Shown: piece after piece, positions 9,777 to 18,939 of the stretch
Layout of the letters: each line of letters starts with the position of its first letter
Numbering within the stretch: position 1 is the first letter of the stretch
Source of the DNA: Bacillus sp. BHET2
GTDB lineage: Bacteria > Bacillota > Bacilli > Bacillales > Bacillaceae_B
Assembly: GCF_005938125.1 (NCBI RefSeq)
Contig: NZ_VCQN01000003.1
Location: 1-64,000 of the forward strand
Direction of reading: 5' to 3'
DNA: 64,000 nucleotides
Position numbers and translations under genes: made by a program
The notes under the pieces: generated by a model
What the model was told of the DNA's origin: nothing
Database searches by the model: none
Seen by the model: only the letters and a program-made list of their open reading frames with translations

Positions 9777-11173
9777 ACGAAGAGTGTGGAGTATTCAGTA
9801 TTTGGGGACATCCCAATGCTGCACAAATTACGTATTACGGACTTCATAGCTTGCAGCATAGAGGTCAAGAGGGAACAGGCATCGTCGTGTCAGACGGTGA
9901 CAAGTTACAATGCTTAAAAGGGGAAGGTCTTGTAACAGAAGTGTTCCAGGAAGGCACGATTGAGAAGTTGGAAGGGAATGCAGCCATCGGACATGTTCGT
10001 TATGCCACTGCTGGAGGTGGAGGGTATGAGAATGTTCAGCCTCTCCTTTTCAACTCACAGAATGGAAGCCTTGCTCTTGCCCACAACGGAAATCTAGTTA
10101 ATGCGAACGCGTTGAAGCATCAGCTTGAAGGACAGGGGAGTATTTTTCAAACAAGTTCAGATACAGAAGTGCTTGCTCATTTGATTAAAAGAAGCGGTTA
10201 TCTTAACTTGAAAGACAGGGTAAAAAATGCACTGACTATGTTGAAAGGCGCTTATGCATTTGTAGTGATGACAGAAACAGAAATGATGGTGGCACTTGAT
10301 CCCCACGGTCTGCGCCCACTATCACTCGGTAAGATTGGGGATGCTTACTGCGTTGCGTCTGAAACATGTGCCTTCGATATTGTAGGAGCTGAATTTGTAC
10401 GGGATATCGAACCGGGGGAGCTTGTGATCATCAATGATGAGGGAATGACCTCAGAACGGTTTAGTTTTTCAGGTGGGAATGCCATGTGCACGATGGAATA
10501 CGTATACTTCTCAAGACCTGACAGTAATATTCAAGGAATCAATGTTCATTCCGCGAGAAAAAGGATGGGAATTGAACTTGCTAAGGAAGCACCGATTGAA
10601 GCGGACGTCGTAACGGGAGTACCCGATTCAAGTATTTCAAGCGCAATCGGTTATGCAGAAGCATCAGGAATTCCGTACGAATTGGGTCTTATTAAGAACC
10701 GTTATGTAGGACGCACGTTTATACAACCTTCCCAATCTCTACGTGAGCAGGGTGTGAAGATGAAGCTTTCACCTGTAAGAGGAGTGGTTGAGGGCAAACG
10801 TGTCGTCATGGTGGACGATTCCATCGTAAGAGGAACAACGAGCAAGCGGATCGTCACTATGCTAAAGGAAGCGGGAGCGAAAGAGGTTCATGTGTGCATC
10901 AGTTCACCACCCATCAAGAATCCTTGCTTCTACGGCATTGATACGTCGACACATGAAGAATTGATCGCTTCTTCCAACTCAGTGGAAGAAATGCGTCAGA
11001 TCATCGGAGCAGACTCTCTGACTTTCTTGAGTACAGACGGTGTGATAAAAGCGATTGACCGGAATGATTCATCGGAAAACCGCGGTCAATGCATGGCTTG
11101 CTTCACAGGAAAGTATCCAACGGAAATCTACCCGGATACACTTCATCCACATGAAAAAGAGTTAGTGAAATAG
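9752..11173 (+). CDS. purF: PurF, amidophosphoribosyltransferase
   Basis: 473 residues. PurF catalyses the first committed step, PRPP plus glutamine to phosphoribosylamine. The first 11 residues, [11 protein letters not shown], match the B. subtilis propeptide that is cleaved to expose the catalytic Cys12. Cysteines in MCTMEY, NPCFYG and GQCMACF fit the iron-sulfur ligands of this oxygen-sensitive type. [14 protein letters not shown] is the PRPP loop. The start is ATG 9752 behind AAAGGAG; the extension to 9734 is unneeded. Confidence 0.97.
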   Translation: MPAEIKGLNEECGVFSIWGHPNAAQITYYGLHSLQHRGQEGTGIVVSDGDKLQCLKGEGLVTEVFQEGTIEKLEGNAAIGHVRYATAGGGGYENVQPLLFNSQNGSLALAHNGNLVNANALKHQLEGQGSIFQTSSDTEVLAHLIKRSGYLNLKDRVKNALTMLKGAYAFVVMTETEMMVALDPHGLRPLSLGKIGDAYCVASETCAFDIVGAEFVRDIEPGELVIINDEGMTSERFSFSGGNAMCTMEYVYFSRPDSNIQGINVHSARKRMGIELAKEAPIEADVVTGVPDSSISSAIGYAEASGIPYELGLIKNRYVGRTFIQPSQSLREQGVKMKLSPVRGVVEGKRVVMVDDSIVRGTTSKRIVTMLKEAGAKEVHVCISSPPIKNPCFYGIDTSTHEELIASSNSVEEMRQIIGADSLTFLSTDGVIKAIDRNDSSENRGQCMACFTGKYPTEIYPDTLHPHEKELVK

Positions 11174-11181
11174 GGGGAATC

Positions 11182-12213
11182 ATGATGGCAAACGCGTATC
11201 GTCAAGCAGGAGTAGATATCGAAGCAGGATACGAATCAGTCGACCGGATTAAAAAGCATGTAAAAAGAACGGCACGTGAAGGAGTTCTAGGTCAACTGGG
11301 CAGCTTTGGAGGCATGTTCGATTTATCTTCTTTGAACTTAAAAGAACCCGTCCTCGTTTCGGGCACAGATGGAGTTGGAACAAAGCTGAAGCTTGCCTTC
11401 ATGGCTGACAAACACGATACGATCGGAATCGACTGTGTGGCCATGTGTGTGAATGACATCGTCGTTCAGGGAGCGGAACCACTGTATTTCTTAGATTATA
11501 TAGCGACTGGAAAAGCTCTTCCAGAGAAGATAGAAGGTATTGTAAAAGGTATTGCGGACGGATGTGAAATGGCGGGCTGTGCACTGATCGGTGGCGAAAC
11601 GGCTGAAATGCCAGGTATGTATTCGGAGGATGAATATGATATTGCCGGATTTGCTGTAGGAGCCTGTGAAAAAAAAGAGATTATCACAGGTGAAAAAATT
11701 TCTGAAGGAAATGTGTTAGTCGGACTGGGTTCAAGTGGTATACACAGTAATGGGTACTCGTTAGTTCGAAAAGTATTCTTCGAAGATCAGTCGTTTTCTT
11801 TGGAAGAATCATTACCTGAACTCGAGAACACACTAAAAGAGGCATTGCTTACACCAACCAGAATTTACGTGAAACCAGTATTAGCCGCACTGAAACAATT
11901 CTCGATTCAGGGGATGTCCCATATTACAGGTGGAGGCTTCATTGAGAATATCCCACGGATGCTACCGGAAGATTTACAGGCAGACATAACAGAAGGCAGC
12001 TGGGAGATCCCAAGCATATTCACGGCTCTTGAGCATTATGGGGGAATTTCCCGCAGTGAAATGTACAATATTTTCAACATGGGAATTGGATTTGTGTTAG
12101 CGGTTGATGAGAGTCAAGCAGAAGACGTTCTTCAATTCTTCAACGAACAGGGTGAAAAAGCCTTTATCATCGGACGTGTGTCCGCTGGAAACGGAGTCCA
12201 TTTCGTTCGTTGA
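11182..12213 (+). CDS. purM: PurM, AIR synthetase
   Basis: 343 residues. PurM cyclises FGAM to aminoimidazole ribonucleotide with [17 protein letters not shown] at the N-terminus, [13 protein letters not shown] and [11 protein letters not shown] are family hallmarks. Two consecutive ATGs (11182 and 11185) follow AGGGGG; the second has better spacing. It lies eight bases after purF. Confidence 0.96.
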   Translation: MMANAYRQAGVDIEAGYESVDRIKKHVKRTAREGVLGQLGSFGGMFDLSSLNLKEPVLVSGTDGVGTKLKLAFMADKHDTIGIDCVAMCVNDIVVQGAEPLYFLDYIATGKALPEKIEGIVKGIADGCEMAGCALIGGETAEMPGMYSEDEYDIAGFAVGACEKKEIITGEKISEGNVLVGLGSSGIHSNGYSLVRKVFFEDQSFSLEESLPELENTLKEALLTPTRIYVKPVLAALKQFSIQGMSHITGGGFIENIPRMLPEDLQADITEGSWEIPSIFTALEHYGGISRSEMYNIFNMGIGFVLAVDESQAEDVLQFFNEQGEKAFIIGRVSAGNGVHFVR

Positions 12214-12249
12214 AATGAAGGGTGAGCATGTCAATAACGGGGGCGAGTC

Positions 12250-12825
12250 ATGAGACAGATGGCCATTTTTGCATCAGGAAGCGGAAGTAATTTTCAAGCA
12301 CTGGTAGATGCTGTTCAAGCAGGAACACTAAAAGCTAACATTAAACTACTAGTTTGTGACCAGCCGGGCGCATTTGTTATTCACCGCGCTCAATCGGCAG
12401 GGATTCCTACTTTCGTTTTCCGAGCAAAAGATTACGAAAACAAGCAGGCATTCGAACAGGAAATCCTAAATGAGATGGCTCATTTGGGTGTTGATTTTAT
12501 TGTATTAGCAGGGTATATGAGATTGATTGGTCCTACTTTACTGGAAAGCTTCGGAGGTCGGATTGTCAATATTCATCCTTCCCTTCTCCCTTCCTTTCCA
12601 GGAAAAGATGCCATCGGACAAGCAATTGAGGGCGGAGTGAAAATCAGCGGGGTCACGATTCACTACGTAGACTCAGGGATGGATACAGGCGAGATCATCG
12701 CGCAGGAAATCGTCAGGATCACAACAGGCGAAACCAAACAATCCTTACAGGACAAAATTCAGCACGTCGAACACCACCTATACCCGACTACCCTGAACCA
12801 CCTCTTCCTCACCACCGGACACTAA
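12250..12825 (+). CDS. purN: PurN, glycinamide ribonucleotide formyltransferase
   Basis: 191 residues. PurN transfers a formyl group from 10-formyl-tetrahydrofolate to GAR. ASGSGSNFQAL is the phosphate loop, INIHPSLLPSFPG carries the catalytic Asn-His pair, and YVDSGMDTGEII carries the catalytic Asp. The start is ATG 12250 after GGGGGCGAG. Unlike in B. subtilis, purN is not tight against purH: a 478-base repeat-filled gap follows. Confidence 0.96.
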   Translation: MRQMAIFASGSGSNFQALVDAVQAGTLKANIKLLVCDQPGAFVIHRAQSAGIPTFVFRAKDYENKQAFEQEILNEMAHLGVDFIVLAGYMRLIGPTLLESFGGRIVNIHPSLLPSFPGKDAIGQAIEGGVKISGVTIHYVDSGMDTGEIIAQEIVRITTGETKQSLQDKIQHVEHHLYPTTLNHLFLTTGH

Positions 12826-12849
12826 AAACCGGTTAGAGGAAAGAGGTTG

Positions 12850-12890
12850 CTTTATCATGGTAGTGTGATAAAGTGATGAAGGACGGACCT
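12850..12890. repeat. Small hairpin and single copy of the GGGACGGACCT element
   Basis: CTTTATCA (12850-12857) pairs with TGATAAAG (12866-12873), with no T-tract. GGACGGACCT follows at 12881-12890, a one-mismatch copy of the dispersed GAGGGACGGACCTC element. The hairpin is not a convincing terminator. Confidence 0.5.
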
Positions 12891-12980
12891 TGGAATTGGG
12901 ATGTTTAGTGTAAGGGTAGAGTGGTGGTGGAGTGGGTTGGTGTTGTTGGTGATGAGGATTCTATGTAGGTTCACAATTTG

Positions 12981-13157
12981 GCGCAGTTATTGGGGAAGTG
13001 GCCCAATAAATGGTGATTGTGGCCCGATAAATGCAAAAAGTGGCCCAATAAACGTTGAAAGTGGCCCAATAAATGCAAAAAGTGGCCCAAACAAACGCAG
13101 AAATCACCGCAACAAACATTAAAAGTAGCGCAAAAAAGCATCAAAACAGCCCAACAA
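12981..13157 (+). repeat. Phased 21-bp repeat array 4 (GTGGCCCAATAAA), inside the pur operon
   Basis: Copies of GTGGCCCAATAAA start at 12998, 13019, 13040, 13061 and 13082, exactly 21 bases apart. Decayed copies (CACCGCAACAAA, GTAGCGCAAAAAA, CAGCCCAACAA) continue in register to about 13155, and GGCGCAGTTATT precedes at 12981. The core differs at two positions from the GTGACGCAATAAA form of arrays 1 and 2, so it looks like a diverged member of that family. The 21-base period makes a heptapeptide-repeat open frame (SGPINAK) that I do not regard as a gene. Confidence 0.85.
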
Positions 13158-13303
13158 CAAAAAAATACACAACCTCATAATCAACCAGCCAAACAGCAGG
13201 GTACACTCTCCCTCTTGCAGTAATAAAACCTTCGAATCCATCTCCAATTCAACAAAATAATGGAATAAAATCAGCATAACAGAAGGCAGAGGAGGATCAG
13301 ACA

Positions 13304-14839
13304 TTGAAAAAGAGAGCATTGATCAGTGTTTCAGATAAAAGCGGAGTCATCGAATTCGCTACAGAATTAAAGGCACTAGGTTACGAAATCATATCGACAG
13401 GTGGAACAAAGAAGCTCCTTCTAGAGAATGATGTGGACGTAATGGGAGTTGAAGAGGTAACGGGGTTCCCGGAAATCCTTGAAGGGCGTGTAAAGACCCT
13501 TCATCCTTCTATTCATGGTGGACTCCTTGCAAAACGTGGCGAAGAAAGCCATCGCAGACAGCTTCAGGAACAGGGGATCGAAGGCATCGACCTGGTATGT
13601 GTCAATCTTTATCCATTCCAACAAACGATTGCAAAGCCGAACGTCGGTGTAGAAGAAGCAATCGAAAATATAGACATCGGTGGTCCGACGATGCTCCGTG
13701 CAGCAGCGAAAAACCATCAATATGTAACGGTGGTTGTGGACGCATTAGACTATGATGAAGTGATTACGGGGTTAAAGCTTCAAGGCGAAGTATCATTGGA
13801 GAAGCGTCGAAAGCTTGCTGCCAAGGTGTTCCGCCATACAGCTGCTTACGATGCATTCATCGCTGAGTATATGACTGATATTTCCGGTGAAGAAAATCCT
13901 GAGCGTTTTACAAGAACTTATGAATTGAAGCAAACGCTCCGCTACGGGGAAAATCCTCATCAACAGGCTTCTTTCTACCGTGCGCCACTCGGTTCTGAAT
14001 TCTCAGTAGCTATGGCAAGACAGCTTCACGGAAAAGACCTTTCCTATAACAATATCAATGATGCGAATGCGGCCCTTCAAATCGTGAAGGAATTCACGGA
14101 ACCGGCGGCAGTTGCAGTGAAGCATATGAATCCATGTGGTGTCGGAGTGGGGACGTCAATCAATGAAGCTTTCTCGAAAGCCTATGAAGCGGACTCTACT
14201 TCTATCTTTGGTGGAATCGTCGCCTTAAATCGAATGGTCGATGAAGATACGGCGAAGCAACTTCATGAAATTTTCTTGGAGATCGTCATCGCTCCTGCAT
14301 TCAGTGATGAGGCGTTTGACATCCTTTCAGGCAAGAAGAATATCCGATTATTAACGGTTCCATTTGAATCTACTAATAAGATCGAGCGTAAGTTAACGAC
14401 GGTTGAAGGTGGCTTGTTGGTTCAAGCGGACGACACGTTCACTCTTGATGATGCAGAACTGAGAGTCGTAACGAAACGGGAACCTACAGAAGCAGAGTGG
14501 GCAAGCATGAAGCTTGGCTGGAAAGTCGTGAAACATGTGAAGTCGAATGCCATCGTTGTAACGGATGCACACATGACGGTTGGAGTAGGCGCAGGACAAA
14601 TGAACCGCGTAGGTGCTGCCAACATTGCCCTTCTTCAGGCAGGAGCAAAAGCAAAAGGAGCCGCCATGGCATCCGATGCATTCTTCCCAATGGATGACAC
14701 CGTGGAAGCGGCTGCCACAGCGGGTATTACAGCCATCATCCAACCAGGAGGGTCCATCCGTGACGAAGACTCCATCAAAAAAGCCGACGAATACGGCATC
14801 ACCATGGTCTTAACCGGAATCCGTCATTTTAAGCATTAA
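13304..14839 (+). CDS. purH: PurH, AICAR transformylase / IMP cyclohydrolase
   Basis: 511 residues. This bifunctional enzyme performs the last two steps to IMP. The N-terminal MGS-like domain (about 1-150: [15 protein letters not shown]) is the cyclohydrolase. The C-terminal two thirds ([11 protein letters not shown] near residue 270) is the formyltransferase. The start is TTG 13304 behind AGAGGAGGA; no ATG fits. It is separated from purN by the array-4 gap and from purD by 220 bases. Confidence 0.96.
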   Translation: MKKRALISVSDKSGVIEFATELKALGYEIISTGGTKKLLLENDVDVMGVEEVTGFPEILEGRVKTLHPSIHGGLLAKRGEESHRRQLQEQGIEGIDLVCVNLYPFQQTIAKPNVGVEEAIENIDIGGPTMLRAAAKNHQYVTVVVDALDYDEVITGLKLQGEVSLEKRRKLAAKVFRHTAAYDAFIAEYMTDISGEENPERFTRTYELKQTLRYGENPHQQASFYRAPLGSEFSVAMARQLHGKDLSYNNINDANAALQIVKEFTEPAAVAVKHMNPCGVGVGTSINEAFSKAYEADSTSIFGGIVALNRMVDEDTAKQLHEIFLEIVIAPAFSDEAFDILSGKKNIRLLTVPFESTNKIERKLTTVEGGLLVQADDTFTLDDAELRVVTKREPTEAEWASMKLGWKVVKHVKSNAIVVTDAHMTVGVGAGQMNRVGAANIALLQAGAKAKGAAMASDAFFPMDDTVEAAATAGITAIIQPGGSIRDEDSIKKADEYGITMVLTGIRHFKH

Positions 14840-14845
14840 TCTCTT

Positions 14846-14965
14846 AGGGACGGACCTCTAAATTCGGAGCAAATCTATAGGTCATGAAACATCCAGACCT
14901 TGCAGGAAAAGGAATTCGTCAGTGGATATCTGGGTTGCAGGGGGATTGATAAGAGGTCCGTCCCT
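14846..14965. repeat. Inverted pair of the 13-bp AGGGACGGACCTC element (purH-purD gap)
   Basis: AGGGACGGACCTC (14846-14858) and its exact reverse complement (14953-14965) bound a 120-base segment with outward complementary ends. The interior (14859-14952) has no T-tract and does not resemble the interior of the similar pair at 16485-16575, so this is not obviously a mobile element copy. Confidence 0.8.
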
Positions 14966-15059
14966 CCAGCCAACCATATCTTATATGCATTTCATATACC
15001 AACCTCTCCTCATCTAACACACTAAGGAGAGGTTTTCTTAAAAAAGGGGGCTTTTCAAG

Positions 15060-16334
15060 ATGAAAGTACTTGTAATCGGTCGTGGTGGTCGCGAACATGC
15101 TATTTGTAAGAAGTTTGCGGAGAGTGAAAGTGTGCAAGAGGTATTTTGTGCACCTGGGAACGCAGGGATTGCAAGCATCGCGACAAATCTTCCGTATAAT
15201 GAGTCCGATGTGAATGAACTGATAGCATTTGCCAATAAAGAAAACATTGCCTTTACCTTTGTCGGTCCTGAAAACCCATTATTAGATGGCATCGTCAATC
15301 GTTTCCAGGAAGAGGGTCTCAAGATATTTGGACCAACGAAAGAAGCAGCCATTATTGAAGGAAGCAAATCGTTCTCTAAAGAATTAATGAAAAAATACAA
15401 CATCCCAACGGCTAAGTATGAAGTATTCACAAGTGGTGAGAAGGCGATCGATTATGTGAAAGAAGTCGGTGCCCCGATTGTGGTGAAAGCAGATGGACTT
15501 GCTGCAGGTAAGGGTGTCGTGGTTGCCGAAACAGAGGCCGAAGCTATTAGCGCATTGGAAGCGATGCTCCTACAAGAGAAATTTGGAGATGCGTCAACCA
15601 AAGTCGTAGTGGAAGAGTGTCTTTTTGGGGAAGAATTTTCACTCATGGCTTTTGTGAATGGCGAATCGGTCTATCCGATGGTGATTGCACAGGACCATAA
15701 GCGTGCCTTTGATGGAGATCAAGGACCGAATACTGGCGGGATGGGTGCTTATTCTCCTGTTCCTCAAATATCGGACGAAGTTGTCGAAGAAGCGATTTCA
15801 ACGGTCCTTTATCCAACCGCTCAAGCGATGGTAAAAGAGAATCGTTCCTTTACCGGCATTCTTTATGCAGGTCTAATGCTGACAAGTGATGGGCCAAAGG
15901 TCATCGAATTCAATGCAAGATTCGGTGATCCGGAAACGCAAGTAGTGCTGCCACGTTTGACTTCTGACTTCGGTCTCGTCGTGAAGAACATGATCGAAGG
16001 GAAGCCGGTGCAATTGCAATGGTCAGAAGACGCGGTTCTTGGTGTCGTACTGGCAGCGGATGGCTATCCAGAAAAATATGAGAAAGGGATTTCCCTGCCC
16101 CATCTGAAGGAAACATTAAATGAACAAACCCTTGTATACCATGCTGGAACAGAGCTGAACGATGAAGGAACCCTTGTCTCCAATGGTGGAAGGGTATTGC
16201 TGGTTGCGTCCTCTGCACCATCTGTTGCTAAAGCTCAATCTGATGTATATGCAGAATTAGCGAAGATAGAGTGGGAAGGCTTGTTCTACAGAAGAGATAT
16301 CGGGCAGAAAGCTATCGAACGCGTCTCTTCCTAG
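15060..16334 (+). CDS. purD: PurD, glycinamide ribonucleotide synthetase
   Basis: 424 residues. This ATP-grasp enzyme ligates phosphoribosylamine with glycine. MKVLVIGRGGREHAIC is the start, VKADGLAAGKGVVVA the ATP-grasp loop, and FNARFGDPETQVVLPRL the PurD signature near residue 285. The start is ATG 15060 behind AAGGGGGC. It is the last pur gene; its final 23 bases overlap a tiny opposite-strand gene. Confidence 0.96.
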   Translation: MKVLVIGRGGREHAICKKFAESESVQEVFCAPGNAGIASIATNLPYNESDVNELIAFANKENIAFTFVGPENPLLDGIVNRFQEEGLKIFGPTKEAAIIEGSKSFSKELMKKYNIPTAKYEVFTSGEKAIDYVKEVGAPIVVKADGLAAGKGVVVAETEAEAISALEAMLLQEKFGDASTKVVVEECLFGEEFSLMAFVNGESVYPMVIAQDHKRAFDGDQGPNTGGMGAYSPVPQISDEVVEEAISTVLYPTAQAMVKENRSFTGILYAGLMLTSDGPKVIEFNARFGDPETQVVLPRLTSDFGLVVKNMIEGKPVQLQWSEDAVLGVVLAADGYPEKYEKGISLPHLKETLNEQTLVYHAGTELNDEGTLVSNGGRVLLVASSAPSVAKAQSDVYAELAKIEWEGLFYRRDIGQKAIERVSS

Positions 16335-16425
16335 ATTTACGGACGTACACATAAGCAATGGCAATGATCCCGCCAATTAACGAAAACAACACATAAGACA
16401 TATCCGTTAAGTACTCCCAAAACAT
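16312..16425 (-). CDS. EYxxD-motif small membrane protein
   Basis: A 37-residue open frame starting MFWEYLTDMSYVLFSL and ending in the basic tail VRKSRKRRVR. It has one hydrophobic segment (about residues 10-28) and a positive C-terminus, so it should sit in the cytoplasmic membrane. An AAAAGGAG lies upstream on the minus strand. The EYxxD sequence matches a small membrane protein family that I recall beside purD in Bacillus. The stop lies inside the purD coding end (tail-to-tail overlap of 23 bases). Function unknown. Confidence 0.8.
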   Translation of the reverse strand: MFWEYLTDMSYVLFSLIGGIIAIAYVYVRKSRKRRVR

Positions 16426-16484
16426 CACAAGCAACTCCTTTTCAATAAATGATCGATCAAGAGTGCCGGGCCATGTCCTTTCTT

Positions 16485-16605
16485 AGGGACGGACCTCGGC
16501 ACTTTATAGTTTAAATAGAACCCCAACCCGATAAAAACGCTTAGGACTGGGGAAATGAGGGAGAGGTCCGTCCCTCATTTGCTTAAGAAGGGAGGTCCGT
16601 CCCTC
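16485..16605. repeat. Three copies of the GAGGGACGGACCTC element
   Basis: One copy at 16485-16497 and two inverted copies at 16563-16576 and 16592-16605. The last lies within the end of the following minus-strand gene and codes its final residues DRGTDLPS. A local hairpin between the first two would terminate neither neighbour clearly. Confidence 0.8.
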
Positions 16606-17035
16606 TATCGCTTTTGTCCCCGTTTAGTGCTTCTTGGACTTCTTTGTTGGTGAGTTGTTCGGGGTTGAAGTTGGATTCTTTTTTTGTGTTTTTCATCGGG
16701 TCTTGGTTGTGCTGGTCTGCTTGATGGTTCTCCGGCTGATGGGTTGATTTGTCGGATTTCAGCATGTCTTTAAAGTTCATCATATCTTTTGCTTTAAAGC
16801 CAGCGAACCCGCTGTTTCCTCCATTTTCGTCTCCTGTTTTTTCAAACAGGGCTGTAACTGGGCAGTAGCGAAGAATCCCTTCTCCCACTTTCATGGCACC
16901 GATCATGGCCATCACGAGATAAGAATCCCTCCAAGGACGTCTTGCAAGCTTCGATGTGCTCCAGGCGAGAATTGTGAAACCGATGGTGATGCGGATGAGG
17001 GCATTGATAATCCCTATGTTTGATGATACTTTCAT
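16583..17035 (-). CDS. DUF2892 inner-membrane protein
   Basis: 150 residues. The N-terminal part (about 1-65) is a DUF2892/YgaP-type module with two hydrophobic segments and the GAMKVGEGILRYCPVTALF signature. The remainder is a hydrophilic, Lys/Asn/Gln-rich tail with no recognised domain. AAGGAGGAG precedes the ATG. The last residues are encoded by a dispersed 14-base repeat, so the natural C-terminus may have been replaced. Function unknown; some relatives are fused to rhodanese domains. Confidence 0.75.
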   Translation of the reverse strand: MKVSSNIGIINALIRITIGFTILAWSTSKLARRPWRDSYLVMAMIGAMKVGEGILRYCPVTALFEKTGDENGGNSGFAGFKAKDMMNFKDMLKSDKSTHQPENHQADQHNQDPMKNTKKESNFNPEQLTNKEVQEALNGDKSDRGTDLPS

Positions 17036-17159
17036 GTTTAACTCCTCCTTAATAGAAAATTCACATAATTGTTGTAAACCGTTAATGCGTTAAATAGTAA
17101 AATATGTTAACATAAAATGAAACTTAAACTAATACCATTCCACTAGAGGAGTGTTCACT

Positions 17160-18899
17160 TTGGAACAGCGCTACAGATGGAAGAACAAACAACTACGAGA
17201 ACATGTACAAGTACTGAATGGAGAATTATCTCCAAGCCTTCTGTTGAAGAATGCAACGTACCTTCACTCGACTTTGAAGAAATGGGTGCAAGGCCACATT
17301 TGGATTTACCAAGATCGAATTGTATACACAGGTGACCAACTCCCGGATAACATTGAACAATGTGAAATAATGGACTGTGAGTCACAGTACCTCGTGCCCG
17401 GATATATAGAACCGCATGTACATCCGTTTCAGCTTTATAATCCCCAATCTTTTTCTAAGTATGCATCCCAAACTGGTACAACGACATTCGTCAATGATAA
17501 CCTGATGATGTTTTTGCAATTAGAAAAAAAGAAAGCGTTTACTTTATTGAGGGAGTTCAATGAATTGCCTGTCTCAATGTACTGGTGGACACGATTTGAC
17601 TCTCAAACAGAGATGATGAATGAAGAGGTCACCTTTTCAAATGGTGAAGTGAAATCATGGCTTGAGCATGATTCTGTACTGCAAGGGGGAGAGCTGACTG
17701 CCTGGCCGAGACTTCTCCAGGGGGACGACTTGATTCTTCACTGGATGCAGGAAGCCAAGCGGATGGGGAAGATCGTTGAAGGACACCTTCCAGGGGCTTC
17801 TGACAAAACGATTGCTAAGCTACGTGTATTAGGAATAGACGGCGATCATGAAGCGATGACAGGGGAAGATGTGTATAAACGCCTGATTCAAGGTCTGACT
17901 GTCACATTGCGCCATTCATCGATTAGACCGGATCTGCCTGCACTATTAGATGGACTCAAAGAAAAAGGGATCGATTCATATGATTCCCTCCTGTTCACGA
18001 CAGATGGGTCCACACCGGGCTTTTACGAAAAAGGTGTATTGGATTTCATGATAAAAATGGCGATCGATAAGGGAATACCTCCGATCGAAGCATATAATAT
18101 GGCTAGCTATAATGTCGCCAATTACTATCACATCACTCATCTACACGGGATGATCGCTACAGGAAGGGTGGCAAATATTAATTTCCTTTCTGCAAAAGAT
18201 GACCCGACCCCCGTCTCCGTTCTTTCGAAGGGAACCTGGGTAAGAAGAGAGAGTGAACAAGTAGAGGATTCCACTGTAATCAATTGGAATACAAACGGAT
18301 TCAAGCCTATGGACCTCGATTGGGAAGTAGGCTACGACGACCTTCAATTCTCCATGCCGTTTGGAATTGAAATGGTGAACGATGTCATTACCAAACCATA
18401 TTCCATTTCGATTAATCCATCTACTGATATACTTGAGCCAGACCATGATCAATCATTCCTAATGCTCCTGGACCGGAAAGGGAAATGGAGAATCAGTACC
18501 TTGATTAAAGGATTCTCGAACGGTGTCATGGGCTTTGCGTCTTCCTATTCAAATACAGGTGATATTATCTTGATTGGAAAGAGTAAACCGGATATGATTG
18601 CTGCGTTCAGTCGAATGAAGGAAATAGGCGGCGGAATCGTTCTGACAGAGAACGGTGAAGTCATTCACGAAATCCCACTTCCATTAAGCGGCCTTCTTTC
18701 ACATAAGGACATGCCGGAACTTATTGAAGAGGAAAAAATACTCAAAGACTTATTGAAAGAAAGAGGTTATCGCTTTCTGGATCCTATTTATACATTGTTG
18801 TTTCTCCAGTCCACTCATCTGCCATACATCCGGATGACACAGAAGGGAATCTATGATGTAATGAAGAAAACGGTACTCTTTCCAACGATAATGCGTTAA
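17160..18899 (+). CDS. yerA: YerA, adenine deaminase-like amidohydrolase
   Basis: 579 residues, like B. subtilis YerA. It belongs to the adenine deaminase (AdeC) group of metal-dependent amidohydrolases, which convert adenine to hypoxanthine. PGYIEPHVHPF holds the metal-binding histidines near residue 80, GHLPGASD and GDHEAMTGED hold further active-site residues, and the AdeC-type C-terminal half follows. The position after the pur operon suits purine salvage. The start is TTG 17160; GTG 17151 overlaps the AGAGGAG site. Substrate specificity is inferred. Confidence 0.85.
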   Translation: MEQRYRWKNKQLREHVQVLNGELSPSLLLKNATYLHSTLKKWVQGHIWIYQDRIVYTGDQLPDNIEQCEIMDCESQYLVPGYIEPHVHPFQLYNPQSFSKYASQTGTTTFVNDNLMMFLQLEKKKAFTLLREFNELPVSMYWWTRFDSQTEMMNEEVTFSNGEVKSWLEHDSVLQGGELTAWPRLLQGDDLILHWMQEAKRMGKIVEGHLPGASDKTIAKLRVLGIDGDHEAMTGEDVYKRLIQGLTVTLRHSSIRPDLPALLDGLKEKGIDSYDSLLFTTDGSTPGFYEKGVLDFMIKMAIDKGIPPIEAYNMASYNVANYYHITHLHGMIATGRVANINFLSAKDDPTPVSVLSKGTWVRRESEQVEDSTVINWNTNGFKPMDLDWEVGYDDLQFSMPFGIEMVNDVITKPYSISINPSTDILEPDHDQSFLMLLDRKGKWRISTLIKGFSNGVMGFASSYSNTGDIILIGKSKPDMIAAFSRMKEIGGGIVLTENGEVIHEIPLPLSGLLSHKDMPELIEEEKILKDLLKERGYRFLDPIYTLLFLQSTHLPYIRMTQKGIYDVMKKTVLFPTIMR

Positions 18900-18939
18900 A
18901 ATAATAAAGTATAGGATAGTAATAGGGGTGTTAATAAAC

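Noticed and set aside
12901-13122. 73-residue frame with SGPINAK heptads
   Set aside because: The heptad arises from the 21-base DNA period; no binding site, and the repeat family is non-coding in the 20-base arrays.
14846-14965. Insertion sequence or MITE
   Set aside because: No transposase, no target duplication and no shared interior with other bounded segments, so only the repeat itself is reported.
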